Of a stretch of DNA of 64,000 nt, positions 23,135 through 34,709 are shown piece after piece. Origin of the DNA: Arachnopeziza araneosa (lineage: Eukaryota > Ascomycota > Leotiomycetes > Helotiales > Arachnopezizaceae). The position numbers and the translations under genes were made by a program. The stretch is taken from NCBI GenBank assembly GCA_003988855.1, contig QYAI01000007.1:310001-374000 (forward strand), in the 5' to 3' direction. Within the stretch, counting starts at the first letter, position 1. Each line of letters starts with the position of its first letter. The notes beneath the pieces are model-generated. The model ran no database searches, was not told where the DNA came from, and was given only the letters and a program-made list of their open reading frames with translations.

Positions 23135-23693
23135 AAAATGTAATGATAAAATGAATGGGAAGGATTGGATAGATAAATAAAAGAAAGAGAAAAAATATTT
23201 CAATCTAATGACTTCTATATCAAAAGCTGCCAGAGCCTGTGATGCTCAGTGCCCCAAATGACCTATAACATGACCATACAAGAAGCCCTAGATGAATGAA
23301 ATGTATTTCTATGTATTATGTATAAGAGACTATTTGGATGTAAACAACACGCAATCCTGTTAGTATAGATAAGTATTTTGAGTGAGGACAACTTCTTCAG
23401 GTAGGCTCGTATTTTCAAGAATGAACCCACGGGAAGCATTCATAGATCAAACTAGATGGAAGCCGAGTAGTGAGGAGGAAGAGGAGTTGAAGAGCTGGCC
23501 ATCACAGCCAACCTGAAGTGCAACAAAACCATTGTTTCTAACCAAATCTTCGCGATGACTGAAGCTGATAAATGGCATATACCTGCAGCTATGGGTGATA
23601 GAGCAATATTTTTCTGAGCGGAGACTTCTGATAGTTTTAAGATGACGCACAACTGGATTGTTTTCATCATGCCGGCAGCTATCTAGATGTTGC
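23135..23693. other. Convergent 3' intergenic stretch
   Basis: It lies between the 3' ends of the sedolisin and TIP20 genes and is AT-rich. No gene is supported. Confidence 0.6.
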
Positions 23694-26315
23694 TTAATCA
23701 CTATTCGCCTCAATCCTCCTCTTCAACACCGCTCTCGCGTCAGCGTTGCTCAAGTGAACCATTCCCAACTCATCCAGCACCTCAGCTGCCTGTTGATTAC
23801 TCTCAAAAATTTTCGCTGTAGCTTCTTGCAGCGGGGTTCTTCCCTCTTCCGCCTCCAAAGGCAAACTTAACAATGCAGCTGCCTCTGTCAGCTTCGTCAT
23901 CGCCAGGGGTGAACGAGATGAATGTCCCAGGGATGAATTAACAACACTCTGTATAGCTACGAGATCTTGAACAAATCGAGCTGCGCCTAGAGTGGTAAAG
24001 TCTTGGCGGAGTAAAACTTCATTGTAGAGCAGGTCTTGAAGGCTGTCAAGGGACTCGCGCCAGATACGACGGAAAGGGGCGTCTGCTAGAGCTTTATGGA
24101 GAAAAATCATGTTTTCTTCCAAGACTTGTAATGGTTGGTCGAGCTCTGCCGTGATGACAATCAGAGAGGAGCCTTCGCCTGAGTCAGTATTTATCTCTCT
24201 TTAATCTGGCATAATCGCCTACTTTGTGAAGGAGCCTCTCCAATCGTAGTCCATTGTGGCTTAGTGATGTAAGGCCGGAAAACAGTAGGGAAATTGTATT
24301 TGATAGCCTGAATGATGAGTGACTCTGCACGTTTACGGAGGCGCTGGGAACTTTCTATCGTGATGTCGAAAACCGAGCCTTCTTTTTCACATCCCACAGA
24401 ATTCGACGTAGCATCTTTTACTTCAGTAAAAGACATATCGCCAGCCAGCTTGGACTCTGTGTCTGGGGTTTGCTTTGCCCGGCCTTGTAATTGATCGTAA
24501 AGATCGATGAAAAACTGCAAGTATCAGAGGTGGTATCATTATGAGGAAAGCATGCTGGTAGCGCCAACGACATTTACCTCTTCGTTGATCCATGATTTCA
24601 ACACTGTAATCAGGTGTTCAGAGCTACCAAAGACACGACAGAGCCTGTCGAGTCCTTGGACTCCTTGTAACTCGGCTTGCTGCTCCTTGGTAACACCATG
24701 TAAAGTGCGACCGACAGTCGATGTGGCTGTTTGGTAATACTCAAGCGCATCATTTAGGCGTCCGAGATAGAGGTCCAGTATCTCAGCTTGGATTCCGATA
24801 AGAAACCGGATCTTATGCGAGAATTTTCGCAGCTTATTGTACTGAATTGTAACCGCACTTACAAGTTCTGTAACCTGCATTGCTCCAAAAGTAGGTTTTG
24901 TCTTCCCAGGTGCCGAGCTGTCATAATCGATTTGCCCACCGGACTCAGAAGTTATGATATCTTTATACCTTTCTAGGGCAAAATTCTTTTCAGCTTGAAA
25001 CCAAGTCTCAAACCAGCTATCCAGAACAGACCAAGTAACTCCTTTCCAGCCATATTCGGGATTTCCTGCATCAAATCTGAATCGTGATCTTACAGTATCG
25101 TCAAAATTCATCATCTGAACTATAAATCGACTAAGGTATTGCGGTTCGTCGGAGATCTCTGCTACTAAACTGTCGACCTTCTCTTGGAGTACAGGAAGTA
25201 ATGCTGTAATAAACGCTGCAACAGGATCCACGTATAATGGATTCCCCGCTAGGGCGTTGCCTCTAAAATGGGCTGCTAACACAGGTCCAATATTCTCGCG
25301 CAGAAAGTTTTCCCATTTGTCTACAGTCCCCAGAAACCATTCAAAAAAGTAGTCGCCGAGCTAGCAAGGTTAGTGATGGGAAAACTACAAAATATTGGAT
25401 GTACAAACTCTATGGGGATGATTTGTCGGCTTGTCACTAAAGAAATGGTATTTGAATTGCAAAACAAAACTCTTTGCCAACACACTTATCGGAAGGAGGA
25501 TTAGGGGTTCTCGCGCAGCCATTATCTCTGGTGTTTGTAGATCCAATAACTTTTCAAAACTGTCAGTCCACTCTCGAGTTGGCTCATATGCAAGGTCGGG
25601 CCATTTCGACTTCTGGAGGACGCCTTCAAAATCATCCGACATTATTTTTTTCATCTCAGCCCAAAGATATACTGATGTTTTCTGCACGTATGCGACTAGA
25701 TGAACAGCAGCACCCTCCGCAGGTTCCTGAAGTTGTTGTAGTGATATTGATAACTCTTTCAACTGCGTGTACGGCTTTAACGCCATTTTGGGATTTCCAG
25801 GAAGGTTTTCCCTCGCATCTGCCTTCAAATGTTCAATATCATTCAATAATTCGGCATAGTTGTGTGCCAGCTCTAGTTTTCGAAGCTTCTCCAAGGGCCC
25901 TTTGAGACGGGACAGGGCCTGATCCGGTGTATCTGAGTTTGTGACAATCATCAACCGTTTTTGCACACTAGCTTGTTCCTTCTCGAATTCTCGGGTTTGC
26001 TCCAGCATAACTGAAGTCCTGTTGGCTGATGCCAGTTTGACCTCCGCGAGTTTCGATTTGGCATCTTGAAGCTAGAGCGGATTGTTAAACTCATTTCTGG
26101 ACATTGAAGTAACCAAGACTCACTTGTTCTTCTAGCTGCTTCTGCTGAGTTTTGACGCTTGCTATCAAAGTGTCTAGGTTTCCAAAGTCCGATGCCGTTT
26201 GTATTTTGTCATTAAGATAATCCTCCACCCTGATGTCCTGTTCCGTAGGAGGAATATCTCTCTCTGGATCTAATAGGATTGCCACCGGGGTTTGCACTCG
26301 AGGTATTGCCTGCAT
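23694..26315 (-). CDS. TIP20: RINT-1/TIP20 family Golgi-ER tethering protein
   Basis: Five exons on the minus strand, 26315-26124, 26071-25409, 25360-24578, 24514-24223 and 24178-23694, encode 804 aa; the introns are 44-63 bp. Every join keeps phase. The N-terminal coiled coil (residues about 40-150) precedes the RINT1/TIP20 helical-rod domain, which includes the FFEWFLGTVDKWENF and GWKGVTWSVLDSWFETWF blocks. In yeast Tip20 is a Dsl1-complex subunit that captures COPI vesicles returning from Golgi to ER. The ATG at 26315 is preferred over read-through from farther upstream because upstream sequence lacks an ATG and reads poorly. It is divergent from DNA ligase I across 234 bp. Confidence 0.88.
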
Positions 26316-26549
26316 TTTCGCAGGTGCAGTGTGGATGAAAATGTGGGGTGGAGCTTGCTGCAAGCTGTTTTCTTTGAGATCACCAGAACACGCGCTCAGA
26401 CGCGATTTCCCCAGAATTTCGATGACGGCATCGAAACTCCAAATTCTGTGAAATGATTCCACGACAATCAAACTTCATGAGAATCTGGTGATGAATATGC
26501 GACGCAAGATAATCTTGGAGGAGTCGATTTGGATTAAAGGTCGTTGACA
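26316..26549. promoter_or_regulatory. Bidirectional promoter TIP20 / DNA ligase I with paired ACGCG boxes
   Basis: Two ACGCG cores lie at 26390-26394 and 26400-26404, 10 bp apart and about 150 bp before the ligase ATG. In budding yeast CDC9 is a classic MBF (MCB) target. The regulatory role here is inferred. Confidence 0.5.
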
Positions 26550-29307
26550 ATGGGGACTCCAGCAAAGAAGCGGAAGCTCAATAGCGATGTCAAATCGCCT
26601 CCTGTGTCTTCTCGAGGGTTGGACTACTTCTTTGCGAAGCAGAAAGAAGCCCTGCCAACTCAGAATATGCCAAAATCTGACCAGAATGGCTCAACCTCCA
26701 AGACTCTGGAGGAGCTGACAGATGAGGAACTGGCGAGGAAGTTACAAGCAGAATGGGACCAAGAAGACTCTGAGACAAATGATACCTCCCGGCGCCTGTT
26801 TCAAGGTGCAATACAAGTACCTACACCGTCCGTAGCACTTACAAGTAGCACCGCAGAAGATGCTGTGGAGCCTTCAGGAAACATCTCTGAAGTTGGTATT
26901 CCAAGCCGCCCAACCGAGAAAAAGACAAACAATACGCTTTCCCTACAGTCTGCTGGCACTACCGAAGATACTTTGACCAGTAGTATCCCTTTTGATCAAA
27001 GCCCGTTAGTATTTGAGCCTGCAAAATACGTGTCCGAGTTACAGGGGCACTGGGCTTCGGAGGGAGGCAATGCTACATATGCTCTTCTTACTAGATGCTT
27101 CATATTGGTTAATAGCACACAAAGTCGTATCAAGATTGTAGATACTCTTGTCAACCTACTCCGGGTTCTGATCGAAGGCGATCCAAGTAGTCTACTGCCA
27201 ACAGTATGTCTCCAATCTCTCTCTCACCAATCTTCCATTCAGTCGATGAGGAGCTACTTTTATCAACTGCATACACTAGTCAAGTTTCACCGTTTCATGT
27301 TCTAATAGTTATAATTCTTAGGTTTGGCTAGCTACAAACAGCATTTCTCCACCGTACATATCTTTAGAACTCGGCCTTGGTGGTTCAGCGATATCTAAGG
27401 CATTGAAAAATGTCTGTGGCTTAGATTCAAAGTCTCTCAAAGCACTCTATGATAAAGTTGGCGATGCAGGTGATGTTGCATTTGAAGCCAAGAAAAGACA
27501 GAGCTTTACACTGCGCAAACCGAAACCTCTGACAATCAAAGGCGTGTACCAGTCCCTTGTCAAAATTGCCAAAACTCAAGGAACTGGGAGTGGCGAGATC
27601 AAGCAGAGAGTTGTTGATCGACTGCTGCAAGATGCAAGGGGCGCCGAGGAGAGCAGGTACATTGTTCGTACTCTCTGCCAGCATTTGCGAATCGGAGCTG
27701 TGAAAACTACCATGCTCATCGCGCTCTCTCGTGCATTCCAGCTCTCAAAACCACCAGGAGCAGAATTCTCAGTAAAACTGCAAAGAGACCTTGCTAGTTT
27801 GAAGAAAGAAGCTTTAGCTGAGGTATGGTCGAGAGGCGAGGAAATTGTCAAAGCCTGCTTCGCAAAACGGCCGAGCTATAACGACTTAATTCCCGTACTC
27901 CTCGAAATCGGAATATGTGAAGAGCTACCTATCAGATGTGGCTTGGCACTACATATTCCTCTGCGGCCAATGTTAGGTAGCATTACTCGAGATCTATCAG
28001 AGATGCTCACTAAGCTTCAAGGAAGAGATTTCAGCTGCGAATTTAAGTATGATGGGCAGCGGGCCCAAGTCCACTGTGATGACCAAGGAAAAGTCTCCAT
28101 ATTCTCTCGCCATTTGGAACTGATGACTGATAAGTATCCCGACCTTGTTGCATTGATGCCCAAAATCCGAGGGGAAGGCGTTGGAAGTTTTATCATGGAA
28201 GGGGAAGTTGTTGCCGTTGACCAAACTTCTGGAGAGCTCAAAACATTTCAGACACTTGCTAATCGGGCCCGAAAGGATGTAGTCATTGGGAGTGTCAAAG
28301 TTGAGGTTTGCTTGTTTGCATTTGATCTCATGTACTTGAACGGAGAGTCCCTGCTCGAAAGACCATTTCGAGAGCGTAGAGAACTCCTTCGAGGCTTGTT
28401 TACAGATGTTTCAAATCAGTTTACTTGGGTAAAGAGTATTGATGCAACTTCTCAGGACTCGGAAGTGGTTCTAGAATTTTTCAAAAGTGCGATAGAGATA
28501 AAGTGCGAGGGCATAATGGTCAAAATTCTCGACAATCTTCCAAATATGACGATACAGAATGAGACTGAAGAAGATATAGTTGAATCTGCAGAACTATCAA
28601 TACCAAAGTCAAAGGACAAGAAGAAAGGCTCTGAGAAAGATGCCGAGAAGAAAACTCGCCGCAAAGCTCTCTTAGCAACATATGAACCAGACAAGCGCCT
28701 TGACTCATGGCTCAAAGTCAAGAAAGACTACCATTCTTCATTCGAAACCATCGATGTTATTCCGATAGCAGCTTGGCACGGCCAAGGCAGAAAGTCTAAA
28801 TGGTGGTCTCCGATACTTCTAGCCGTTCGAAACGAAGAGACAGGATCTCTAGAAGCTGTCTGCAAATGCATCAGCGGTTTCACAGACACATTCTACAAGG
28901 CCAACAAGGAGTTCTATAGCGAAGCCGGTGATCATGTTCTCTCAGGGAAGCCCAGTTATGTAGATTATGAAGGCGGTTATCCAGATGTGTGGTTTGAGCC
29001 TCAGGAGGTATGAAAGAAGACACCTGTATGACATCTATCTATTCTAACGGGCATGCAGGTTTGGGAACTCGCATATGCTGATATCACAATCTCTCCAACT
29101 TATACGGCTGCTATTGGACTTGTCAGTGATGAGAAAGGACTTAGTTTGAGGTTCCCTAGATTCTTGAGAAAGCGAGATGATAAAGGGATAGACGAAGCAA
29201 GCACTAGTGAGTTCTTGGCTAGTTTATGGAGAAAGCAGGAAGAGAAGGTCCCAATAAGTACAAAAGACATTCGGGAACTAGAGGGAGACGAAGATGAGGA
29301 TACATGA
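26550..29307 (+). CDS. CDC9: ATP-dependent DNA ligase I (CDC9/LIG1)
   Basis: Three exons, 26550-27203, 27322-29007 and 29059-29307, encode 862 aa. The N-terminus has a basic PAKKRKL cluster (likely NLS) and a PCNA-box-like GLDYFF. The DNA-binding domain is followed by the adenylation domain with motif I KYDGQR (AMP-accepting Lys about 460), motif III FAFDLMYLNG, motif IV EGIMVK and motif V SWLKVKKDY. The OB fold ends with the typical LRFPRFLRKRDDKG and the C-terminal helix. It seals Okazaki fragments and repair nicks in the nucleus; fungal CDC9 also supplies mitochondria through an alternative start. The last exon of 82 codons carries the OB-fold end. An acidic/basic linker (EKDAEKKTRRK) precedes motif V. 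Confidence 0.97.
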
Positions 29308-29569
29308 GATAGTGTCCAACGATGCCCATACTTAAGTAAATCGTCGAAGCCAGAACAAGAAGTTTACGCCAATCGCAGGATTTAAAACAAGATGGCTATC
29401 TCATACTTCAGGTCTAGTTCGTGGAAGTAAACCAGAATTCCACTCATGTAGCGAATCACTTTCATCTTACTTTCCCCAATGGTGTCAAGTGTCATTGTCT
29501 AAACCTGAGATAAAAAACGCCGGAAGATCCATTAACTCCTCAGAGATAGTCGTATGGTGATTGCCTCCA

Positions 29570-30541
29570 TCATTTCTTTTCTGCAGAATAGAATTCATCT
29601 GCATTGCCCAAAGGTCTATTCCTTCCTTCACCACCTTCCTCGAATCTCTCCCTGAAAATCCTCTCTGCCGTCTCCACGCCTGTACCTCTTCCACCCCGAG
29701 TAGCAGTATCTACATAACCCGGAGCATCATCAGCTAACGCATCAATCATCCTCGCATCTCTTCTCTCCCTATCAATATTCGCCGGCGTACTAGGTCCACT
29801 CGATTGTACTTGACTTGCTAACGAACTTCCCGTTCGTCCCAAAACCGGACTAACAACATCTCTTCTAGTATAGATAGGTCCGGAGACCGTACTTCCAGCA
29901 CCTTCACCAAACCCCACCAGGGAAGCGTCATCGCTCATACCATCCTGGTCCATTGTCTCATCTTGATCCATGGCACTGGTAGAATACCGATCTCGCTCAT
30001 CTATATCCCGGAAATTGGTATCCATGCTCATTTCATCGTCTTCCTGGCCGTCCGCCCGCTGGCTACCGCTTGCCCATGTCGTTGTCCTTCCACCCACCGA
30101 TCCGGTTGCAGACGCACTTCCTACTGTACTCATCTTTGTGGTATAGACAGGATTTCCATTCTGATCAAAGTAGCCTGGAATCTGGCCTATGTTTGTAGAT
30201 GGGCCGGCTCCAGTGTTGGGATTGGCATTGGGGGGCCGGACCGTGGATACACGTTCTAAACCTGCTAGACGTGAGATCCGATCTGCGCGCTCTGCTTCCA
30301 ATGTGTTGGAGCTCAGCGTGTGATGATGATGGCCACGTTCGTGAGAAAGGGAGGCGCCGCGATGGCCGTCTTTAATGGCCGTTGTGGATAAGGTAGAGAG
30401 GGAGGTGGTGGTGCTATTTGGAGTGCCGCTGTTCCTATTAGATCACCGTATAAGGTATTGACAACTAACTCACGGAGCTTCTGTTGGTGTATCAGGATTG
30501 GATGGAGGCTCGGGCATTCCGATAAGGGTTGGAGTCGTCAT
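29570..30541 (-). CDS. Uncharacterised conserved fungal protein, disordered
   Basis: Two exons, 30541-30474 and 30434-29570, with a 39-bp phase-2 intron, encode 310 aa. Exon 1 is 22 codons and proline-rich. The rest is Ser/Thr/Gly/Asp-rich with a short conserved-looking helix RADRISRLAGLERV, an IPGYFDQNG motif, the block KMSTVGSASATGSVGG and LVGFGEGAGSTVSGPIY. I recall similar blocks in uncharacterised proteins of other ascomycetes but know no function. No membrane segment or catalytic motif is visible. The intron is among the shortest in the window, yet both sites are canonical (GTGAGT, TAATAG). Confidence 0.7.
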
Positions 30542-31486
30542 TTTGCTTCTTTGTTAACCTGATACGATTCTTGAGACTCGTGATGTCTTATCAACGAGGC
30601 AAGATACTTTGGAAGGCCTCACTTCAAAGTGTGAGCCTGATGAGCAGCGATGTTACAGCCAGTAAGGTTTGTGGATGCAAGTGTCTTTGATTTTCGCAGT
30701 TGGTGTAAATGTACAGGAGAAGATTGTTCTTTGTTCTTGATGGGCTGAAGGGTTTGGAGGGTTTGGAGGAAAGTCTTCAATACAAACGCCCCATGACGTT
30801 GTCTCAGGGGCAGGGTGCCTAGGTAGGCAAAGTATGCATACTCGCAGCTTAGACTGAACATGGAAAATGGGCACAGTTAGAACTTGCAAAACGCAGCCAC
30901 TATGTCTGAGATGGCTCAAAATTATGATGGGAACATTGAGGTGGCCCTCTTGTTGAGTCTGAACGCTTGATTTCAGGTTGCTCCTCTTGATGCGCCCCAC
31001 GACAAGCCTAGCTGCATACCAGTACTTCAAGATCGGACCTTGGCTCTTTGTTAAGTTGTGTGAGATTTGAGGGTTGTGTGGTTGTGTCTTAGCTATATTG
31101 CCATGCCACCTGACGAGTGAGCATCACAAAGGGCCATGCAAAGACATTAGGAGAGAGTAGGTAGGTAGCGTTCCACTTCAAGCTAGGTAGTTCAAGAAAG
31201 TAGGTAGTTGGACCTCGGCTGCGGAGCCGATTATGCAGGCCCAACATTCTGGCGTGAGGCGGGGCTGTTCTATAGGGCTGAACAACTAATCAATCACGAA
31301 AAGCTCGGGAAGTGTGTGCGATGATTCTACTACGATTGTGCTCAAGTAATGCAGCGTCCATAGAGTTACATATACAATCTTTTACAAAGCTTCAAATGAA
31401 GAGCTTAATTGCCCAAAGGTAATACCATCTATGCAAGCCAACGCCAGATTCCACTCTCGCAAACTAAGCCCTTTCCATATCCATCA
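30542..31486. other. Intergenic stretch with GTAGGTAG motifs and a small hairpin
   Basis: It separates two minus-strand genes. Positions 31158-31210 carry repeated GTAGGTAG/CTAGGTAG units. Near 30816-30832 is TGCCTA-GG-TAGGCA, and near 31214-31231 TCGGCT-GCGG-AGCCGA can fold into a hairpin. No gene is supported. Confidence 0.5.
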
Positions 31487-34280
31487 TCAAAGTCCTGTAG
31501 CAACGGGATGGGTAGCGTGCGATTGGGTCTTAGAAGGTGATGCTAGTGCAGCTTGTGCCACACTTCTTGCCTGTTGTTGCGCGTTTTGCTGGTTCGCGGC
31601 CAAACGGGCTCGCTGTTCATCCATTATGTTTTGCTGCTGCTGTGCATTCAGGAACGTGCTGTAACCAGTCGTTTGCTGAGTATACTGTGGCTGTGGTGCT
31701 CTCGTCCCGCCCCCGTTGACAGCTTGGGCTATTGAGTTTGCCATATATCGAGACTCCTGAGACATGCTTGGGTTGGGAGTTGAGTAAACAGGACGGGCAC
31801 CTGAAACAGGTTGGTGATTATATATTGGCTTCTGAGGAGAAGCCTGACGCGGAATTTGACTTCCGTTGCCATATTGATATGGCAAGCCATTATGTGATGG
31901 TTGGCCCTGGTGCGCATATGAGCTTTGACTACTCTGATACCGTCCATTGATAGCAGTTAGACCTGGCTGCGACTGTTGTTGATAGTTGTGGTTTGGGGCA
32001 CGTAGATATGGTTGATTAGGAGTTTGCGCGTACTGGGGCTGCTGCCCTGAGGGTGTGTAGGACTGTTGCACAGGTCTGACATTTTGATGGGGATATGCTG
32101 GTGTGGTATATCCAGTGGCGCGATACGGCGTGGTCGCTTGTGGCCTTTGGCTCTGATAAGGCACAGGCGCTGTAGAAGGTGGCCGTTGCAGGTTGGTAGA
32201 TGGTGGACGAACAGGGGTTTGGGCAGAACCATAATTAAATTGTTGTTGTGGTGCCTGAACTGCAGGTCTTTGAGCAGAGTACTGATTTCCGTAAAGAGCA
32301 GAAGAACTGCTGCTACGGTGAAGAGTTGACGTCGACACAGGGCGTGCACTGGAGATCCCACCAACTGCCGCCATCTTTGCTCTTGCCGAAGACTCGTCCT
32401 CTTCCATCACTCCTTTGTAGTTGCTTGTCTGGACCTCCATCTTGGTACTAATGCTCAATTCAGAAAGCTTATCTGCATCAAGCTTTGCTACAGCAAAAGG
32501 TGGGAGGGATGCAATCATCAAGGTCAAGTGCGATTTGAGTATCTCATAGGTTGCCTGTTCTGACTCGCTTGGTTTGGTTGGTGTAACTATTGAGGCCGTA
32601 TCTGGTGTCGATAGAAGGCTTGCTGAACGGTTTGCTGGATTTAGTGACATATGTCGATTTCGTTGATAGGAGTTTAGTGTTTCCAATAAATCTGAGATGC
32701 CCTGCAAGATCTCTTCAGCATCTTTCTCCTCGACTGACTTTTCGATTCCAGCTCCCAGGGAAACAAGTGATGGATCAATCACATCTCTTTCTAAATTATC
32801 AATATCTTGGTCAATCATGGCAAAATCGTCATTGCCTAGATTGCTTTCCGTCTCCAAGTCTGGGCTAATGTTCAATTCAAGTCCATTTGTATCGTCAACC
32901 AAGCGCTCAAATGTCTTCTCTCCAACCTGTTGCCACCATATACGATCCATCTGGCCAGTGGGGATGATGGCAGCCGAGTCATCTCGAGTAGGTGCAAAGC
33001 TAGAATATGCGTTTCTAAAAAGAGCATCAAGTTTTGCGGTTTCTGACTCGTCTGATTCGACATCAAACGTAGAAGCTTTGCTTCCAACCAAGCTCAAAGC
33101 TCGCTCGCGCTGCTTCTTCTTATTGTTTGGCAGCACCGATATGCTAGCAGTGCTGTAGTCGAGCCATTGACCAGATGATATCGATTGCCTGAAATAACTT
33201 GCAGTCCTAGGTACAGATTCCGCAGATGAAGGTTGATACCAGCCAACCACGGATGATCTTGTAGTAGCAATCTTGGATGGCTTTGGTGGAACCATGGCAG
33301 GAACATTAGGGGGTGTTGGAAACAACTCGCCTAGTGTTGGAACCCGTTTTCTGTCATCGGTCAGACCTGTCGATTGGATAGGAATTATTTGTGTCGTCGT
33401 GATCCCATTAGGAAGCCCAGCTTCTCGGATGGGTTGCATCAAATACTTGCCGTCTTCTGGGGCCTTGGTAGGAATTTGTAGACTCGAGAATAGCTGTTTA
33501 GGAGCTGGCGCGTTACCATACAGAGTGAGGACAACCTTGTTATCGCGAGAGTGCGCATTGATTTCCGTGAGGTGATTTGATCCCAGACCATTCTTGGCGG
33601 GTGTTGCAGATGGATTAATCTGTCCATTAACAACGCTAGATCTTGCTTCAGCACCAGCTTTCTCTCTCTTCACCAGCTCACGCGCTCGCTGTTTAAACGC
33701 TGCAACCTTTATCGATATCTCGGACTCATTAGTTGAGGCTGGAATATATTGATTCCGAGCAGTGCCAGTTGGAAGGGCAAGCTTATCCATGACATCGGAA
33801 GCTGCAATATCAATGTCATCAAGGACTTGATCAACACTGGTATACGCATCTGATGACAGTCGTGCTAAGATCGATGTCCGTAGCTCTGCGCCATTGTCGG
33901 CCTTCTGTCGTTTGACCTGCGGAAAGGATGATAAAGGAAGGTCAGGTATTGAGCGTGCAAGAATGGATGGTGTTGTATCGTAACTTGATAATTTTTAGCA
34001 TTTGATAGGTATGGTTTTTCGGGGTACTTATTATAAAGAATAAGTACTCGGAAGTGTGAGGTGCATACCATTTCAACACATCGATCAAAAGCTGGACAAG
34101 AGCCTTGGACTCTTCTGGAGAGAAGCCAGTCGATACTGCGCTCTCAGAAGTAGAGGTGCCATTAGGAGTATTTTGAGTGTCCACACTGTCGTCGCGCTTT
34201 CGCTTTGCCAACAAGTTTACTGAAGCAGCGGCAGAATCTGAATTTGGGGGGGGACTTAGAATCCCACTCATTGTTGCCAT
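31487..34280 (-). CDS. Large Gln/Ser/Pro-rich conserved fungal protein, unknown function
   Basis: Exon 2 is 33916-31487 (810 codons). Exon 1 starts at ATG 34280 and runs to about 34069-34080. The protein is roughly 875 aa. The N-terminus has an NLS-like AKRKRDDS and a short helical segment (KALVQLLIDVL). The middle contains KVVLTLYGNAP, KRVPTLGELFP, TASYFRQSISSGQWLDYS and DRIWWQQVGEKTFERLV, motifs I associate with an uncharacterised fungal family. The C-terminal 270 residues are Gln/Pro/Tyr-rich and low-complexity. The exon junction is a problem: the strong donor GTATGC at 34068 would shift the frame, while a phase-0 join needs the weaker GTGTTG at 34079. A nuclear, chromatin-related role is only a guess. 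Confidence 0.7.
34024..34047. repeat. Perfect 9-bp inverted repeat inside an intron
   Basis: GTACTTATT (34024-34032) and AATAAGTAC (34039-34047) are exact reverse complements separated by 6 nt. They lie just inside the donor side of the intron whose 5' splice site is ambiguous. A transcript hairpin could influence donor choice. Confidence 0.6.
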
Positions 34281-34709
34281 TGCGAAGCTTGCCGCGCTGC
34301 ACAGCGTGCGCTTTCGATGTTTTCGCGTTTGGCGACGAATTGGTCGCGATCTCAAAGACGGATTTTAAATCGGCAACGTCACTTTGTGGCGGAATACGGA
34401 CTCAACATAGATTGAGAAAGGCGAAAAGAGATGAGCGTGATTTTATTCTGCCAAGCAGACCAATATCTCTGGACCACGAAATCTCAGTTGGGTGCGCAAT
34501 GAGAGAGGCTCCCTCTTCAGGGCGAGAAATCATGCTAGTGGAGCGAATGGCCTGAGGCTAAGCCGGAGCCGGCGAATATTTTTCCGCCCGGATTTTCTAG
34601 GACGCCAAATATTATGTCTCTAGGTACCATCTATGCACTTTTCCAGCGCTTGTAAATACTTTCACTATTGCTCCTGCCCAATTGCTAGCCCTTAAGGCAA
34701 CATGAGGGA
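34281..34709. promoter_or_regulatory. Divergent spacer between the 31.5-kb and 34.7-kb genes
   Basis: This 429-bp spacer is a shared promoter region. Apart from a GC-rich AAGCCGGAGCCGGCG patch near 34560, I see no motif I can name. Confidence 0.5.

Noticed and set aside
32697..33158. 153-codon plus-strand frame opposite the 31.5-kb gene
   Set aside because: It is the complement of a Ser-rich coding region; the minus-strand frame is open for 810 codons and explains it.
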